Both the position numbers and the translations under genes were made by a program. From Planotetraspora mira (GTDB lineage: Bacteria > Actinomycetota > Actinomycetes > Streptosporangiales > Streptosporangiaceae), in the NCBI RefSeq assembly GCF_016863275.1, contig NZ_BOOO01000031.1:62001-126000 (forward strand): a stretch of DNA of 64,000 nucleotides, read 5' to 3'. Below the pieces are notes generated by a model that did no database searches, was not told the DNA's origin, and was given only the letters and a program-made list of their open reading frames with translations. How positions within the stretch are numbered: position 1 is the stretch's first letter; every line of letters begins with the position of its first letter. Shown here in pieces: positions 1-8,834 of the stretch.

Positions 1-3000
1 CGTCGGTCACCGTCACGCCGGCCTGGTAGTAACCCGGCGTGGCGTAGGTGTGAGAGCCGCTGACGCCGTAGACGCCCCGAGAGCTCAGGGTCACGGTGCC
101 CGGGGTGGCCGGCGTGCCGTCGCCCCAGTCGATCGTGGCCTGGTAGCCGCTCGCGTCGCCTCCGGTGACGGTGGCCAGCGGCGCCGACACCGCGGCGCCG
201 GACCGCGCCTGGACGCCGCTCACGCCGGTCACCGCGATGTCGTCGCCGGTGAGCTGGACATCGCCGCCGGAGAGCAACTCGATCTCGGAAAGGTTCGTCT
301 GCGCGGCGCCCACGGACTTGGTCACGACCAGGCGGAACTGGGTGAACCCCCCCGGGTGGTCGATCTTGAAGGACCGGGTCTGGTTCCGCCACGGGAAGAC
401 CTCTCCCTTACGGGAGTCGAGAGTGGTCCAGGTGATCCCGTTCTTCGAACCCTGCAGACGCCAGTCGGCCGGATCGCCCGCGTTCGCCCCCGAGGTGAGG
501 GTGTAGTACGTCGGCTTCTGCCTGCCTCCGCGGTAGGTCCAGTTCACCTGCGGCGTGCCGGAGGCGAAGGTCATCTGCGTGGTCGACGTGTCGTCGAACA
601 GCTTCGACGCGTCCTGCCCGCCGGTCGCGGTCGCGGTGCCGAGGCCCGGGCCGGTGGTGTCCTGGAACGGCTTGGGCGCCTCGTCGCCCTTGGTCAGCGA
701 CGGCGGGGCGTCGTGCTTGCCGGTGCCCCACGACGACGGCTTCGAGCCCATCTGGAAGTCGATCCTGCCGCCGCGGGCGAGCTCGGACGAGTCGATGGAC
801 ACCGAGTGCTGCGTCTTCCCGTTGACCTTCACACCCTGCACGTAGACGTTCTTCGTGCTGTTGTCCGGCGCGTTGACCACGATGTCGCCGGTCTCGCGGT
901 GGACGGTCATCTGGGTGAACTGCGGCGAGCCGATGGCCCAGTTGGACGAGCCGGCCTGCAGCGGGTAGATGCCGAGCGAGCTGAGGACGTACCACGACGA
1001 CATCTCGCCGTTGTCCTCGTCGCCCAGGTAGCCCTGGCCGATCTCGCCGCCGACGTAGAGGCGCTGGAGGATCTCCCGCACGATCGCCTGCGTCTTCGAC
1101 GGAGCTCCGGCGTAGTCGTACATGTACGGGATGTGGTGCGAGGGCTGGTTGCTCATGCCGAGCTGGCCCAGACGCACCGCACGCGCTTCGAGCATCTCGT
1201 GGATGAGGGCGCCGTACCCGCCGAAACGGTCGGCGTTCTCCGGGGTGGCGAAGAACTGGTCGAGCTTGTCCTGGAGCGCCTTCTGCCCGCCGTACAGGTT
1301 GGCCAGGCCCTGGCCGTCCTGCTGCGCGGTGAACGCGAAGTTCCACCCGTTGGTCTCGGTGTAGACGCCGCCCCAGTCGAGCGGGTCGCCGGCCAGGAAG
1401 TTGCCGGCCGCGTCACGCCCGCGGAAGAACTTCGTCTTGGTGTCGAAGAGGTTGACGTAGTTGCGAGCCCGCTCGAGGAAGTACTCCGACTCCTCCTTGA
1501 GCCTGGCGCGCTCCGACTTCGGCGTGGCCGGGTCCTTGGCCAGGGCCGCGCCCATGTTGCCGATGCCGTAGTCGTTGATGAAGCCTTCGAGCGCCCACGA
1601 CACCGACTCGCCGGTGGAGGTCGGCGTGTAGCCGAGGAACAGTGAGCTCTCGATGCCCTTGCGGCCGACCTCGCTGCGTCCGGAGGCCACCGTCGCGTCC
1701 TTGACCGCGGAGTCGTACGCGGCGAGGGGGTCGGGCAGCTTGACGCCGTTGAGGTAGGCCTCGGCCAGTGCGACGTTCGCGCTGGTGCCGGTCATCAGGT
1801 CGGCGTAACCGGGGGACGACCAGCGGGCGACCCAGCCGCCGTCACGGTACTGCTGGACGAACCCGTCGGCGATCTTGGCCGCGATGTCCGGGTACAGCAG
1901 CGAGTAGGCGGGCCACACCGTGCGGTAGGTGTCCCAGAACCCGTTGTTGACGTAGATCTGACCGTCGACGATCTTCGCGCCGGTCTGCGTGGCGGTCGAC
2001 GTGCCGGTCGGCGCGGACACCGGGCTGGCGTACTGCCAGTGCGGCTTGGCGGCGGTGCCGGTGTTCTCCGACTGCGAGTTCGGATAGAGGTTCAGCCGGT
2101 ACAGGTTCGAGTACAGCGTCACCCGCTGCGTGTCGTTGGCGCCCCGCACCTCGATCCGGCCGAGGCGGTCCTGCCAGGCCGCGGTGGCGGCGGCGTGGAT
2201 CTGGTCGAAGCTCTTGCCGGTGACCTCGAAGTCGAGGTTCTTGTGCGCCTGGTCGACCGAGAGGAACGACGTCGCGATGCGCAGCGTCACCTGCCGCGTC
2301 GCGGAGGTGTCGAAGGTGGCGGACGTGGCGGAGGTCGCCGTCGGCGCCCGGTCGAAGGTGCCCGACACGAACATCCGGCTGCGCCCGGCCGACAGGCCGC
2401 TTCCGTTGTCGACCCAGCCGGTGAACGTGCCGTCAGTGCCGATGGTGAACGTGCCGTTGTAGAAGACGAGGCTTCCACTGGCCTGCCCGGACGGGAAGGT
2501 GAACTGCATGATCCCACCGTGGTCGGTGGGCGACATCTGCGCGTTCAGGCCGTTCTGCAGCGTGACCGCGTAGAAGTCCGGCCGTGCGATCTCGTCGTTG
2601 TGGCTGAAGGCGAGTGCCCGGCCGCTGGGCGCTCCGGTGAGCGACCCGCCTGCGGGCACCGGCATGACCGACATCTGGTTGCGGTCGCCCATCCACGGGC
2701 TGGGCTCGTGCGAGATCTCCAGGCCCTGCAGCGTGGGCAGGTTGGCCGCGTTGTTCGCCCGCTGGTAGTCGTACTCCCAGTTGTTGGCCGCGGCGTTGGT
2801 GACCGGCGTGAAGAAGTTGAAGCCGTTCGGCATCGCCGAGATCGGCAGGTTGTTGCCGCGCGAGAACCCGCCCGTCGCGTTGGTTCCGCGCCGGGTGTCC
2901 ACGTAGTTGGTCAGGCTGCGGCCGTCGATCGGCGCCGGAACGCCCGTCACGACGACGTCGTCGAGCCAGCCCTGGAAGCGGGTCGAGTCCGTCGCCTGGG

Positions 3001-4111
3001 GGTCGTCGTAGGCGAGCAGGATGCGGTCGATCGTCTTGCCGTTCGCGACGGCACCGATCTCGGACTGCACCGCGTTCCACTCGTCGGTCAACAGCACCTT
3101 CGCCGCACCCTGGCCCTCGGCCGTGAGCGCGTAACCGTGCTGGTCGACGGGGGAACGGCTGCTCAGGTAACTGCCGTCGGTGAAGTGCAGGTCCACGGCC
3201 ACGTAGGTGGACGGGTACCGCGGGTCGTCGGCGGTGAACTCCGGGAAGACCTTGTAGGTCAACCGGCTCTTCGGCCCGACCGGGATGTTGACATCGAACA
3301 GTTTGTTGGTCGCGTACGCGCGACCGCCCGCCTGGGCGTAGCCCGCGTACCGCACCGCGGTCACTCCGGTGAATCCGGCCCCGGGCTTCATGTTGGCGCC
3401 GTCGACGGGACCGGGACCCGCGACGCTGACCATCGGGGTGGCAGGCCGCACGACGTCCGAGCCGTCGCTGATGTTCCAGTCGGCGAGTTGGATGATCGAG
3501 TCACCGGAGTTCGCGGTGACGTTCAGCCGGTAGTAGGTGTAGGCGGTCGTGTTGGAGACGCTGTAGGTGTTGGTGGCGAACCGCCCGCTGAAGCTCACCC
3601 CCGTCCGGCTGTCCAGGTCGGTCCACTCGCTGCCGTCGTTCGACCCCTGGACGGCGAAGTCCCTGGGGTCGCGGCCCGGCGCGTCGTTCGCGGAGGTCAG
3701 CGCGTACTTCTTCACCACGACGGGCTGGTTCATCCGGTAGGTGACCCAGCCGGTACGGCTGAACGCCAGCCACTTGGTCGACGAGTCGTCGTCCTTGAGG
3801 TTCGTGGCGACTTCGCCGGGCGGGTTGTCCGCGCTCGCGGTCACCGCGCCGACCTGGCCGAGCACGCTGCCGGGCAGTCCGGGGTTGGACCCGCTCAGGT
3901 TCGCCTGGACCGGCTTGCCGTTCGCGGTCTCGACGGTGCTCGCCGCGGGTTGCGGGTCGGCCGTCTCGAACGAGGAGATGAAGTCGCCGGGCTGCGCCGC
4001 GGCGCTCGCCGAAGGTGCGGCGGCGAGCACCCACACCGGCAGCGAAAGCGCCGTGGCCACGGCGGCCAACCGCCTCAGGGACAAGAGGCGGGCAAAGGGG
4101 GGATGTGACAT
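1..4111 (-). CDS. Secreted GH92 alpha-1,2-mannosidase with discoidin and PKD-like modules (3' end outside window)
   Basis: Exported glycosidase that should release mannose from alpha-mannosides outside the cell; 1370 codons are visible and the gene runs off the window start. The ATG at 4111 opens a Sec signal peptide (basic start, hydrophobic core, ASA-A cut near residue 38). A discoidin (F5/8 type C) module follows (about 85-210), then a beta-sandwich and the GH92 catalytic region (about 400-1120). The family motif GDEDNGEMS is at residues 1030-1038. A second discoidin-like module and a PKD-like domain (IDWGDGT, TVTD) lie near the window edge. The calcium-dependent family acts by inversion. 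A LacI-type operator at 4468-4479 overlaps a TTGACA -35 box of its own promoter. Linkage specificity is inferred from the family. Confidence 0.93.
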   Translation of the reverse strand, partial: MSHPPFARLLSLRRLAAVATALSLPVWVLAAAPSASAAAQPGDFISSFETADPQPAASTVETANGKPVQANLSGSNPGLPGSVLGQVGAVTASADNPPGEVATNLKDDDSSTKWLAFSRTGWVTYRMNQPVVVKKYALTSANDAPGRDPRDFAVQGSNDGSEWTDLDSRTGVSFSGRFATNTYSVSNTTAYTYYRLNVTANSGDSIIQLADWNISDGSDVVRPATPMVSVAGPGPVDGANMKPGAGFTGVTAVRYAGYAQAGGRAYATNKLFDVNIPVGPKSRLTYKVFPEFTADDPRYPSTYVAVDLHFTDGSYLSSRSPVDQHGYALTAEGQGAAKVLLTDEWNAVQSEIGAVANGKTIDRILLAYDDPQATDSTRFQGWLDDVVVTGVPAPIDGRSLTNYVDTRRGTNATGGFSRGNNLPISAMPNGFNFFTPVTNAAANNWEYDYQRANNAANLPTLQGLEISHEPSPWMGDRNQMSVMPVPAGGSLTGAPSGRALAFSHNDEIARPDFYAVTLQNGLNAQMSPTDHGGIMQFTFPSGQASGSLVFYNGTFTIGTDGTFTGWVDNGSGLSAGRSRMFVSGTFDRAPTATSATSATFDTSATRQVTLRIATSFLSVDQAHKNLDFEVTGKSFDQIHAAATAAWQDRLGRIEVRGANDTQRVTLYSNLYRLNLYPNSQSENTGTAAKPHWQYASPVSAPTGTSTATQTGAKIVDGQIYVNNGFWDTYRTVWPAYSLLYPDIAAKIADGFVQQYRDGGWVARWSSPGYADLMTGTSANVALAEAYLNGVKLPDPLAAYDSAVKDATVASGRSEVGRKGIESSLFLGYTPTSTGESVSWALEGFINDYGIGNMGAALAKDPATPKSERARLKEESEYFLERARNYVNLFDTKTKFFRGRDAAGNFLAGDPLDWGGVYTETNGWNFAFTAQQDGQGLANLYGGQKALQDKLDQFFATPENADRFGGYGALIHEMLEARAVRLGQLGMSNQPSHHIPYMYDYAGAPSKTQAIVREILQRLYVGGEIGQGYLGDEDNGEMSSWYVLSSLGIYPLQAGSSNWAIGSPQFTQMTVHRETGDIVVNAPDNSTKNVYVQGVKVNGKTQHSVSIDSSELARGGRIDFQMGSKPSSWGTGKHDAPPSLTKGDEAPKPFQDTTGPGLGTATATGGQDASKLFDDTSTTQMTFASGTPQVNWTYRGGRQKPTYYTLTSGANAGDPADWRLQGSKNGITWTTLDSRKGEVFPWRNQTRSFKIDHPGGFTQFRLVVTKSVGAAQTNLSEIELLSGGDVQLTGDDIAVTGVSGVQARSGAAVSAPLATVTGGDASGYQATIDWGDGTPATPGTVTLSSRGVYGVSGSHTYATPGYYQAGVTVTD

Positions 4112-4540
4112 CACGGGGGCCTTTCGACTCGATGGAGGTCGAGAGCGTCGATCGTCGGGGGATGAAGACCCTGGCTGCCGCAGTCGACCGACTGCGATGG
4201 GGCGCGAGTTGCCCGCGGGGGGACTCTGGCCTGGCTTGCCGTATGCCGGCCAGAGGTCCGCGCCCAAGCGGTTCGGCTCCGAGGGGGGTCAGCTCGGGTC
4301 AGCGTGGGTCGGCGCCGGGAGGGGTGCCGTAAAGCAGCGAGAACCGCCGCGACCGCTGCCGTGAGTAGGGACGTAGGTCTTGGACCATGCGGAAGCTCCA
4401 CGAGGGGATGGCGGGCTCGCGGAAGGGCGCACCCGGCTGGAGATCGCGGCTAGCCTGGTTCCTCTGAGACAACGTTGTCAAGACTCACCGCGAAACCTCC
4501 GCGAAACAACCCGTTCGTTTTCCCGTGGTCGTCCGTCTGG
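4112..4540. other. Intergenic region, promoter of the GH92 gene
   Basis: These 429 bases between the ROK kinase stop and the GH92 start hold no convincing gene. They carry the perfect GACAACGTTGTC palindrome (4468-4479). On the minus strand the palindrome is preceded by TT, giving a TTGACA -35 box inside the operator, with CAGGCT about 18 bases downstream as a weak -10. The leader to the GH92 ATG is then more than 300 bases long; nothing folded or coding was recognised in it. Confidence 0.6.
4468..4479. promoter_or_regulatory. LacI-type operator 1 (GACAACGTTGTC)
   Basis: Perfect 12-base palindrome with the central CG typical of LacI-family sites. The same sequence recurs at 5517-5528, directly beside the LacI gene, and in near-identical form at 6775-6786. 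Here it overlaps the -35 box of the GH92 promoter, a position suited to repression. Confidence 0.75.
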
Positions 4541-5497
4541 TCAGGCGAGCGAGGCGACGCCGCGACCGGCGTACGCCTCCGGGGCGAGCACCAGGGCCGC
4601 GGCGCCGACCAGGCCCGCGGCGTTGCCGAGACTCGCCGTCGTCACCGTCAGCGTCCGCAGGAAGTCAAGCCGGCCGTGTTCGGCGATGGCCGCCCGCAGC
4701 GGCGGGAAGAGCAGGTCGTGGGCGGCCGAGACACCGCCGCCGATCACCACCCGGGACAGGTCGCAGATGGCCGCCGTCGAGACGATGCCCGCCGCGAGGG
4801 CACGGCCGGAACGCTGGAACGCTTCGCACGCATACGGATCACCGGCCCGGGCCGCGGTCGCGAGGTCCACCCCGGTCGGCGCCGGTACGGGTGCCTGCCA
4901 CCCGGCGCGCAGCGCCCAAGCGACCATGCTCGGCCCGCTGCTCATCGCCTCGACGCAGCCACGCCCCCCGCACGGGCAGGGGACTCCGTCGAGGTCGACG
5001 ACCATGTGGCCGATGTGCCCGGCGTTGCCGGTCGGGCCGCCGACCATCCGCCCGGCCTGGATCAGGCCGCCCCCGACGCCGGTGGAGACGACGATGCCCA
5101 GCAGGTCGTCGGCGCCCTGCCCCGCGCCGCGCCAGTGCTCCCCCGCCGCGGCGCAACTGCCGTCGCCGGCGAGCCGGACCGGGACCCCGGGGACCAGCTC
5201 CGCGAGACGGTGCAGCAGAGGGAAGCGGCGCCAAGCCGGGATGTTGACCGGGCTGATCGAGCCCTCCGGCAGGTGGATCGGGCCCGCCGAGCCCACGCCG
5301 ACGCCGACCACCCGTGCCGTGCCGGCCGCCGCGAGCAGTTCCAGGACGAGTTCGGCCACCGGTCGCCAGACCACCTCGGGGTCCGGCGAGACGACCGTCG
5401 CCCGCACCCCGCGCTCGGCGACGGTCCCGTCGGCGGCGACCAGGGCGGCGGCGACCTTGGTTCCGCCGATGTCGACGGCGAGGGCGAGATCGGACAT
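4541..5497 (-). CDS. ROK-family sugar kinase
   Basis: Cytoplasmic sugar kinase of 318 residues, the usual ROK length. The ATP-binding motif DIGGTK is at 9-14. Asp112 in LAGDGSCAAAGE is the likely catalytic base. The zinc site is built by His161 region GHIGH and CPCGGRGC (Cys174, Cys176, Cys181). The usual ExGH glutamate is His161 here, a variant I believe also occurs in other actinobacterial ROK kinases. Lying between the secreted alpha-mannosidase and the LacI gene, it probably phosphorylates the released hexose (mannose or glucose); the substrate is inferred. It is divergent from the LacI gene across a 63-base region with operator 2. GGAGC lies five bases before the ATG at 5497. Confidence 0.9.
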   Translation of the reverse strand: MSDLALAVDIGGTKVAAALVAADGTVAERGVRATVVSPDPEVVWRPVAELVLELLAAAGTARVVGVGVGSAGPIHLPEGSISPVNIPAWRRFPLLHRLAELVPGVPVRLAGDGSCAAAGEHWRGAGQGADDLLGIVVSTGVGGGLIQAGRMVGGPTGNAGHIGHMVVDLDGVPCPCGGRGCVEAMSSGPSMVAWALRAGWQAPVPAPTGVDLATAARAGDPYACEAFQRSGRALAAGIVSTAAICDLSRVVIGGGVSAAHDLLFPPLRAAIAEHGRLDFLRTLTVTTASLGNAAGLVGAAALVLAPEAYAGRGVASLA

Positions 5498-5516
5498 GCA
5501 GCGCTCCTATGGCTTG

Positions 5517-5528
5517 GACAACGTTGTC
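5517..5528. promoter_or_regulatory. LacI-type operator 2 (GACAACGTTGTC)
   Basis: Second perfect copy of the 12-base palindrome, in the 63-base gap between the divergent ROK kinase and LacI genes, so one bound repressor could control both. For the LacI gene, TTGTCA (5525-5530) overlaps its right arm as -35, and TATGGT (5549-5554) is a good -10 at 18-base spacing. That leaves six bases to the ATG at 5561, consistent with a leaderless transcript. Confidence 0.75.
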
Positions 5529-5560
5529 ACAATAGCGGTCAGAGCCGGTATGGTTCCTTC

Positions 5561-6574
5561 ATGGCTAGCGACGTCGGCCGTACGAGGCGGCCCACCATGG
5601 CGGACGTGGCGGACCTGGCCGGAGTGAGCCTGAAAACCGTCTCGCGGGTCGTGAACAACGCGCCGCACGTCCAGCCCGAGCTGATCGAGCGGGTGCTCGC
5701 CGCGGTGGCCGAGCTCGGGTTCCGCCGCAACCCCCTGGCCAGCTCCCTGCGCTCCGGGCAGACGAACGCCACGATCGGGCTGCTGATCGAGGAGATCGCC
5801 AACCCGTTCTACGCGACGATCGCGGGAGCCGCCGCCGAGGTGGCCCGGCAACACGACACGATGCTCATCATCGCCAGTTCCGAAGAGGATCCGGCGCGCG
5901 AGGAGCAACTGCTGCGGGACATGTGCGCCCGCCGCGTCGACGGGCTGCTCGTGGTGCCGGCCGGCGACGATCACTCGTTCCTGCGCGCCGAGATCGAACT
6001 CGGCACCCCCATGGTCTTCCTCGACCGGCCGGCCGGCGGGCTGCTCGCCGACACGGTGCTGCTCGACAACCGCGGGGGCGCGCGGGCCGGGGTCCGCCGG
6101 CTCGTCGAGGCGGGCCACCGCCGGATCGGCATCCTGCTCGACTCCATCGGCGTCTACACCATGCGCGAGCGGCTCGACGGCGCACAGGACGCGCTGGCCC
6201 CGGCCGGCGTGCCGTACGACACCCGGCTGGTCCGCGACGGCGTCCGCGATCCGGCGGCGGCCGCCCAGGTCGTCTCCGAACTGCTCGAAGGACCCGATCC
6301 GCCGACCGCCTTCTTCTCCCTGAACAACCGGATCACCCTCGGTGTGATCGAGGAACTGCACCGGCGCGGCAGCGACGCCGCGGTGCTCGGGTTCGACGAC
6401 TTCGACGTGGCCCGCCTGGTGCCGTACCCGCTGACGGTGATCGCCTACGACACTCGTGAGCTGGCCCGGACCGCCACCGAGCTGCTGTTCCACCGGATCG
6501 AGGGGGATCGTTCCTGGCCGCGAACGGTGGTGCTCCCCACCGAACTGGTCGCGCGGGGCGCCCCTCCGCGCTGA
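5561..6574 (+). CDS. LacI-family transcriptional regulator of the mannoside locus
   Basis: DNA-binding repressor of 337 residues. The N-terminal helix-turn-helix runs from TMADVADLAGVSLKTVSRVV (about 12-31) through the hinge (NPLASSLRSG), followed by a periplasmic-binding-protein-like effector domain (about 70-330). The open frame reaches back to 4475, but homology begins at the ATG at 5561. No ribosome site precedes it, yet a -10 (TATGGT) ends six bases upstream, so it is probably leaderless. The three GACAACGTTGTC sites around it are its likely operators, implying autoregulation and control of the GH92, kinase and transporter genes. The effector is presumably the transported sugar; this is inference. 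Confidence 0.93.
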   Translation: MASDVGRTRRPTMADVADLAGVSLKTVSRVVNNAPHVQPELIERVLAAVAELGFRRNPLASSLRSGQTNATIGLLIEEIANPFYATIAGAAAEVARQHDTMLIIASSEEDPAREEQLLRDMCARRVDGLLVVPAGDDHSFLRAEIELGTPMVFLDRPAGGLLADTVLLDNRGGARAGVRRLVEAGHRRIGILLDSIGVYTMRERLDGAQDALAPAGVPYDTRLVRDGVRDPAAAAQVVSELLEGPDPPTAFFSLNNRITLGVIEELHRRGSDAAVLGFDDFDVARLVPYPLTVIAYDTRELARTATELLFHRIEGDRSWPRTVVLPTELVARGAPPR

Positions 6575-6774
6575 GCCGGAACCGGCCGGCCACGCACCGC
6601 GGTCGTCGCGTCACGACCGATCGCCCACGGCTCGCCGTGAGCGGTGCCGACCGGTTGGATCATGCGAGGTGAGAGCCTCAGAGCGCTCGGAGACGCGTTA
6701 CAAAACGGCCACATTGGACCGAGTCCAGTTGACACTCTCGTAACGCGGTAGGAGTCTCTATCCGCTGCCTGCCT

Positions 6775-6786
6775 GACAACGATGTC
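6775..6786. promoter_or_regulatory. LacI-type operator 3 (GACAACGATGTC)
   Basis: Differs from operators 1 and 2 by one base (T to A at the seventh position). It lies about 200 bases after the LacI gene and about 500 bases before the transporter operon. It links the gguA-gguB-chvE genes to the same regulator. Confidence 0.6.
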
Positions 6787-7071
6787 ACGACCGATCGGAG
6801 GGAACCACAATCGTTATGTTTGCCGGCTCTTCCTCCTGCGGTACCGTGTCCCGTCAGGAACTCCACGCGGGCGTGGACACGCCTGTCAGCCGGTGCCGGG
6901 GCCAAGCGCCCTCGCACGATCGCTTCCAGCGGACATCGTCGCCGGCCCCCCACGACGAGGCTGCCGGGCCTGGTCTGCAGTCGACCACGGTCCGCAACCG
7001 CGTACGACTGCGGCACCAGCAAACGCCGATCACTCCCCGCACAGGCGAATCGTTCGAGAAATGAGCGAATC

Positions 7072-7089
7072 GGGGCTTTGTGGAGCCCC
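7072..7089 (+). promoter_or_regulatory. Small stem-loop in the transporter leader
   Basis: A 6-base stem (GGGGCT with AGCCCC) closes a 6-base loop about 200 bases before the transporter start. No clear U-tract follows. It could be an attenuator or chance; evidence is weak. Confidence 0.3.
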
Positions 7090-7286
7090 TCGTCTTCGAA
7101 ATATGTTTCAGGCTGCGGTCAAAGTTGTCTGAACTGATGTCGACCCCCGGAGGCAACAATGTCATTGGAGACGTGGCGCGGCCGACTGCAGCCGGACGCG
7201 CGCGGATCCCTCCGGCGGCCCAGGGACGGCGGCCCCGCTGCCCCGCAGCCGTACCCGGGACGGGCCCGGAGTGAGGTGAGCTGGTC

Positions 7287-8834
7287 ATGAGCGGCGCACC
7301 CGTCCTGTTGGAGATGCGTTCGATCACCAAGGAGTTCCCCGGAGTCAAGGCGCTGTCCGACGTCAACCTGGTGGTGCGGGCCGGAGAGATCCACGCGATC
7401 GCCGGGGAGAACGGCGCCGGGAAGTCCACCCTGATGAAGGTGCTCAGCGGGGTCTACCCGTACGGCACCTACTCCGGTGAGATCCTGTACCAGGGCACGG
7501 AGAGCCGGTTCTCCGACATCCGGGCCAGTGAGCACGCCGGGATCGTGATCATCCACCAGGAGCTCGCCCTGGTGCCCGGCATGTCCATCACCGAGAACAT
7601 CTTCCTCGGCAACGAGCCCGGCCGCGGCGGTGTGATCGACTGGAAGATCGCCAACCGACGGGCCACCGAGCTGATGGCCCAGGTCGGTCTGGAAGAGGAC
7701 CCGGACACGCTGATCAAGGACATCGGCGTGGGCAAGCAGCAACTCGTGGAGATCGCGAAGGCGTTCGCCAAGGACGTGAAGCTGCTCATCCTCGACGAGC
7801 CCACGGCCGCCCTGAACGAGGCCGACTCCCAGCACCTGCTGGACCTGCTCCGCGGCTTCAAGCTGCAGGGCATCACCTCGATCATCATCTCCCACAAGCT
7901 CAACGAGATCGCGCAGGTCGCCGACTCCATCACCATCCTCCGGGACGGGCGCACGATCGAGACCCTCGACATCAAGGCGGACGGCGTCGACGAGGACCGC
8001 ATCGTGCGGGGCATGGTCGGCCGGGAGCTGCACAGCCGGTTCCCGGACCACACCCCCAACATCGGCGAGGTCTTCTTCGAGGTACGCGACTGGACGGTCC
8101 GGCACCCGATCTCCGCCGAGCGCCTGGTGGCCAAGCACTCCGGCTTCACCGTCCGCCGCGGCGAGATCGTCGGGTTCGCCGGCCTGATGGGCGCCGGGCG
8201 GACCGAGCTCGCGATGAGCCTGTTCGGCCGCTCGTACGGCACCTACGTCTCCGGGCAGATCTTCAAGGACGGCGAGGAGATCGTGCTGAAGTCCGTGTCG
8301 GACGCCATCGAGCACGGCCTGGCGTACGTCAGTGAGGACCGCAAGGCGATCGGCCTGAACCTGCTGGACGACATCAAGACCTCCATGGTGGCGGCCAAGC
8401 TGTCCAAGATCTCCAAGCACGGCGTGGTCGACCAGGTGCAGGAGTACCAGGCGGCCGAGAGTTACCGGAAGAGCCTGCGCGTCAAGGCCCCCACCGTCGA
8501 CGAGGGGGTCACCAAGCTCTCCGGCGGCAACCAGCAGAAGGTCGTGCTGGCCAAGTGGATGTTCACCGACCCCGACCTGCTGATCCTCGATGAGCCGACC
8601 CGCGGCATCGACGTGGGCGCCAAGTACGAGATCTACGGCATCATCCAGCGACTGGCCGACCAGGGGAAGGGCGTCATCGTCATCTCCTCGGAGCTGCCCG
8701 AGCTGATCGGCCTGTGTGACCGGATCTACACGGTGTTCGAGGGGACCATCACCGGCGAAATCCTCCGCAAGGACGCCGACCCCGAACTCCTGATGAAGCA
8801 GATGACCTCAGTGAAGAAGGCGCAACGAGCATGA
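7287..8834 (+). CDS. gguA: Sugar ABC transporter, double ATPase subunit (GguA/MmsA type)
   Basis: ATPase of a ribose/multiple-sugar (CUT2) importer, 515 residues, with two fused nucleotide-binding domains as usual for the class. The first has Walker [10 protein letters not shown] (40-48) and Walker [13 protein letters not shown] (about 166-177). The second has the signature SGGNQQK and Walker [13 protein letters not shown] and, as in the family, a degenerate Walker A (GLMGAGRTE). The long NIFLGNEP and [12 protein letters not shown] segments match the GguA subgroup partnered with ChvE. GGTGAG lies upstream of the ATG. Its TGA overlaps the ATG of the permease gene (ATGA), so the two are translationally coupled. 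Confidence 0.95.
   Translation: MSGAPVLLEMRSITKEFPGVKALSDVNLVVRAGEIHAIAGENGAGKSTLMKVLSGVYPYGTYSGEILYQGTESRFSDIRASEHAGIVIIHQELALVPGMSITENIFLGNEPGRGGVIDWKIANRRATELMAQVGLEEDPDTLIKDIGVGKQQLVEIAKAFAKDVKLLILDEPTAALNEADSQHLLDLLRGFKLQGITSIIISHKLNEIAQVADSITILRDGRTIETLDIKADGVDEDRIVRGMVGRELHSRFPDHTPNIGEVFFEVRDWTVRHPISAERLVAKHSGFTVRRGEIVGFAGLMGAGRTELAMSLFGRSYGTYVSGQIFKDGEEIVLKSVSDAIEHGLAYVSEDRKAIGLNLLDDIKTSMVAAKLSKISKHGVVDQVQEYQAAESYRKSLRVKAPTVDEGVTKLSGGNQQKVVLAKWMFTDPDLLILDEPTRGIDVGAKYEIYGIIQRLADQGKGVIVISSELPELIGLCDRIYTVFEGTITGEILRKDADPELLMKQMTSVKKAQRA

Larger units (their letters stand above)
6575..7286. other. Long leader region before the sugar transporter operon
   Basis: These 712 bases hold no supported gene; short frames here lack ribosome sites and codon bias. 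They contain operator 3 (6775-6786), a TTGACA box (6729-6734) without a clear -10 partner, two direct repeats GCGAATCG (7045-7052 and 7065-7072), and a small hairpin GGGGCT/AGCCCC (7072-7089). The leader from the operator to the first ATG is about 500 bases, long for an actinobacterial sugar operon. Confidence 0.5.

Noticed and set aside
50-4108. Long plus-strand open frames (50-1645, 2039-4108)
   Set aside because: They are antisense to the GH92 gene; Arg/Val/Gly-rich translations without motifs show that they come from high GC at codon position 3 of the real gene.
4475-5560. N-terminal extension of the LacI gene
   Set aside because: It runs antisense through the kinase gene and has no homology; the helix-turn-helix begins directly after the ATG at 5561.
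6729-6754. TTGACA-TAGGAG promoter in the transporter leader
   Set aside because: The spacing is only 14 bases and the -10 is poor.
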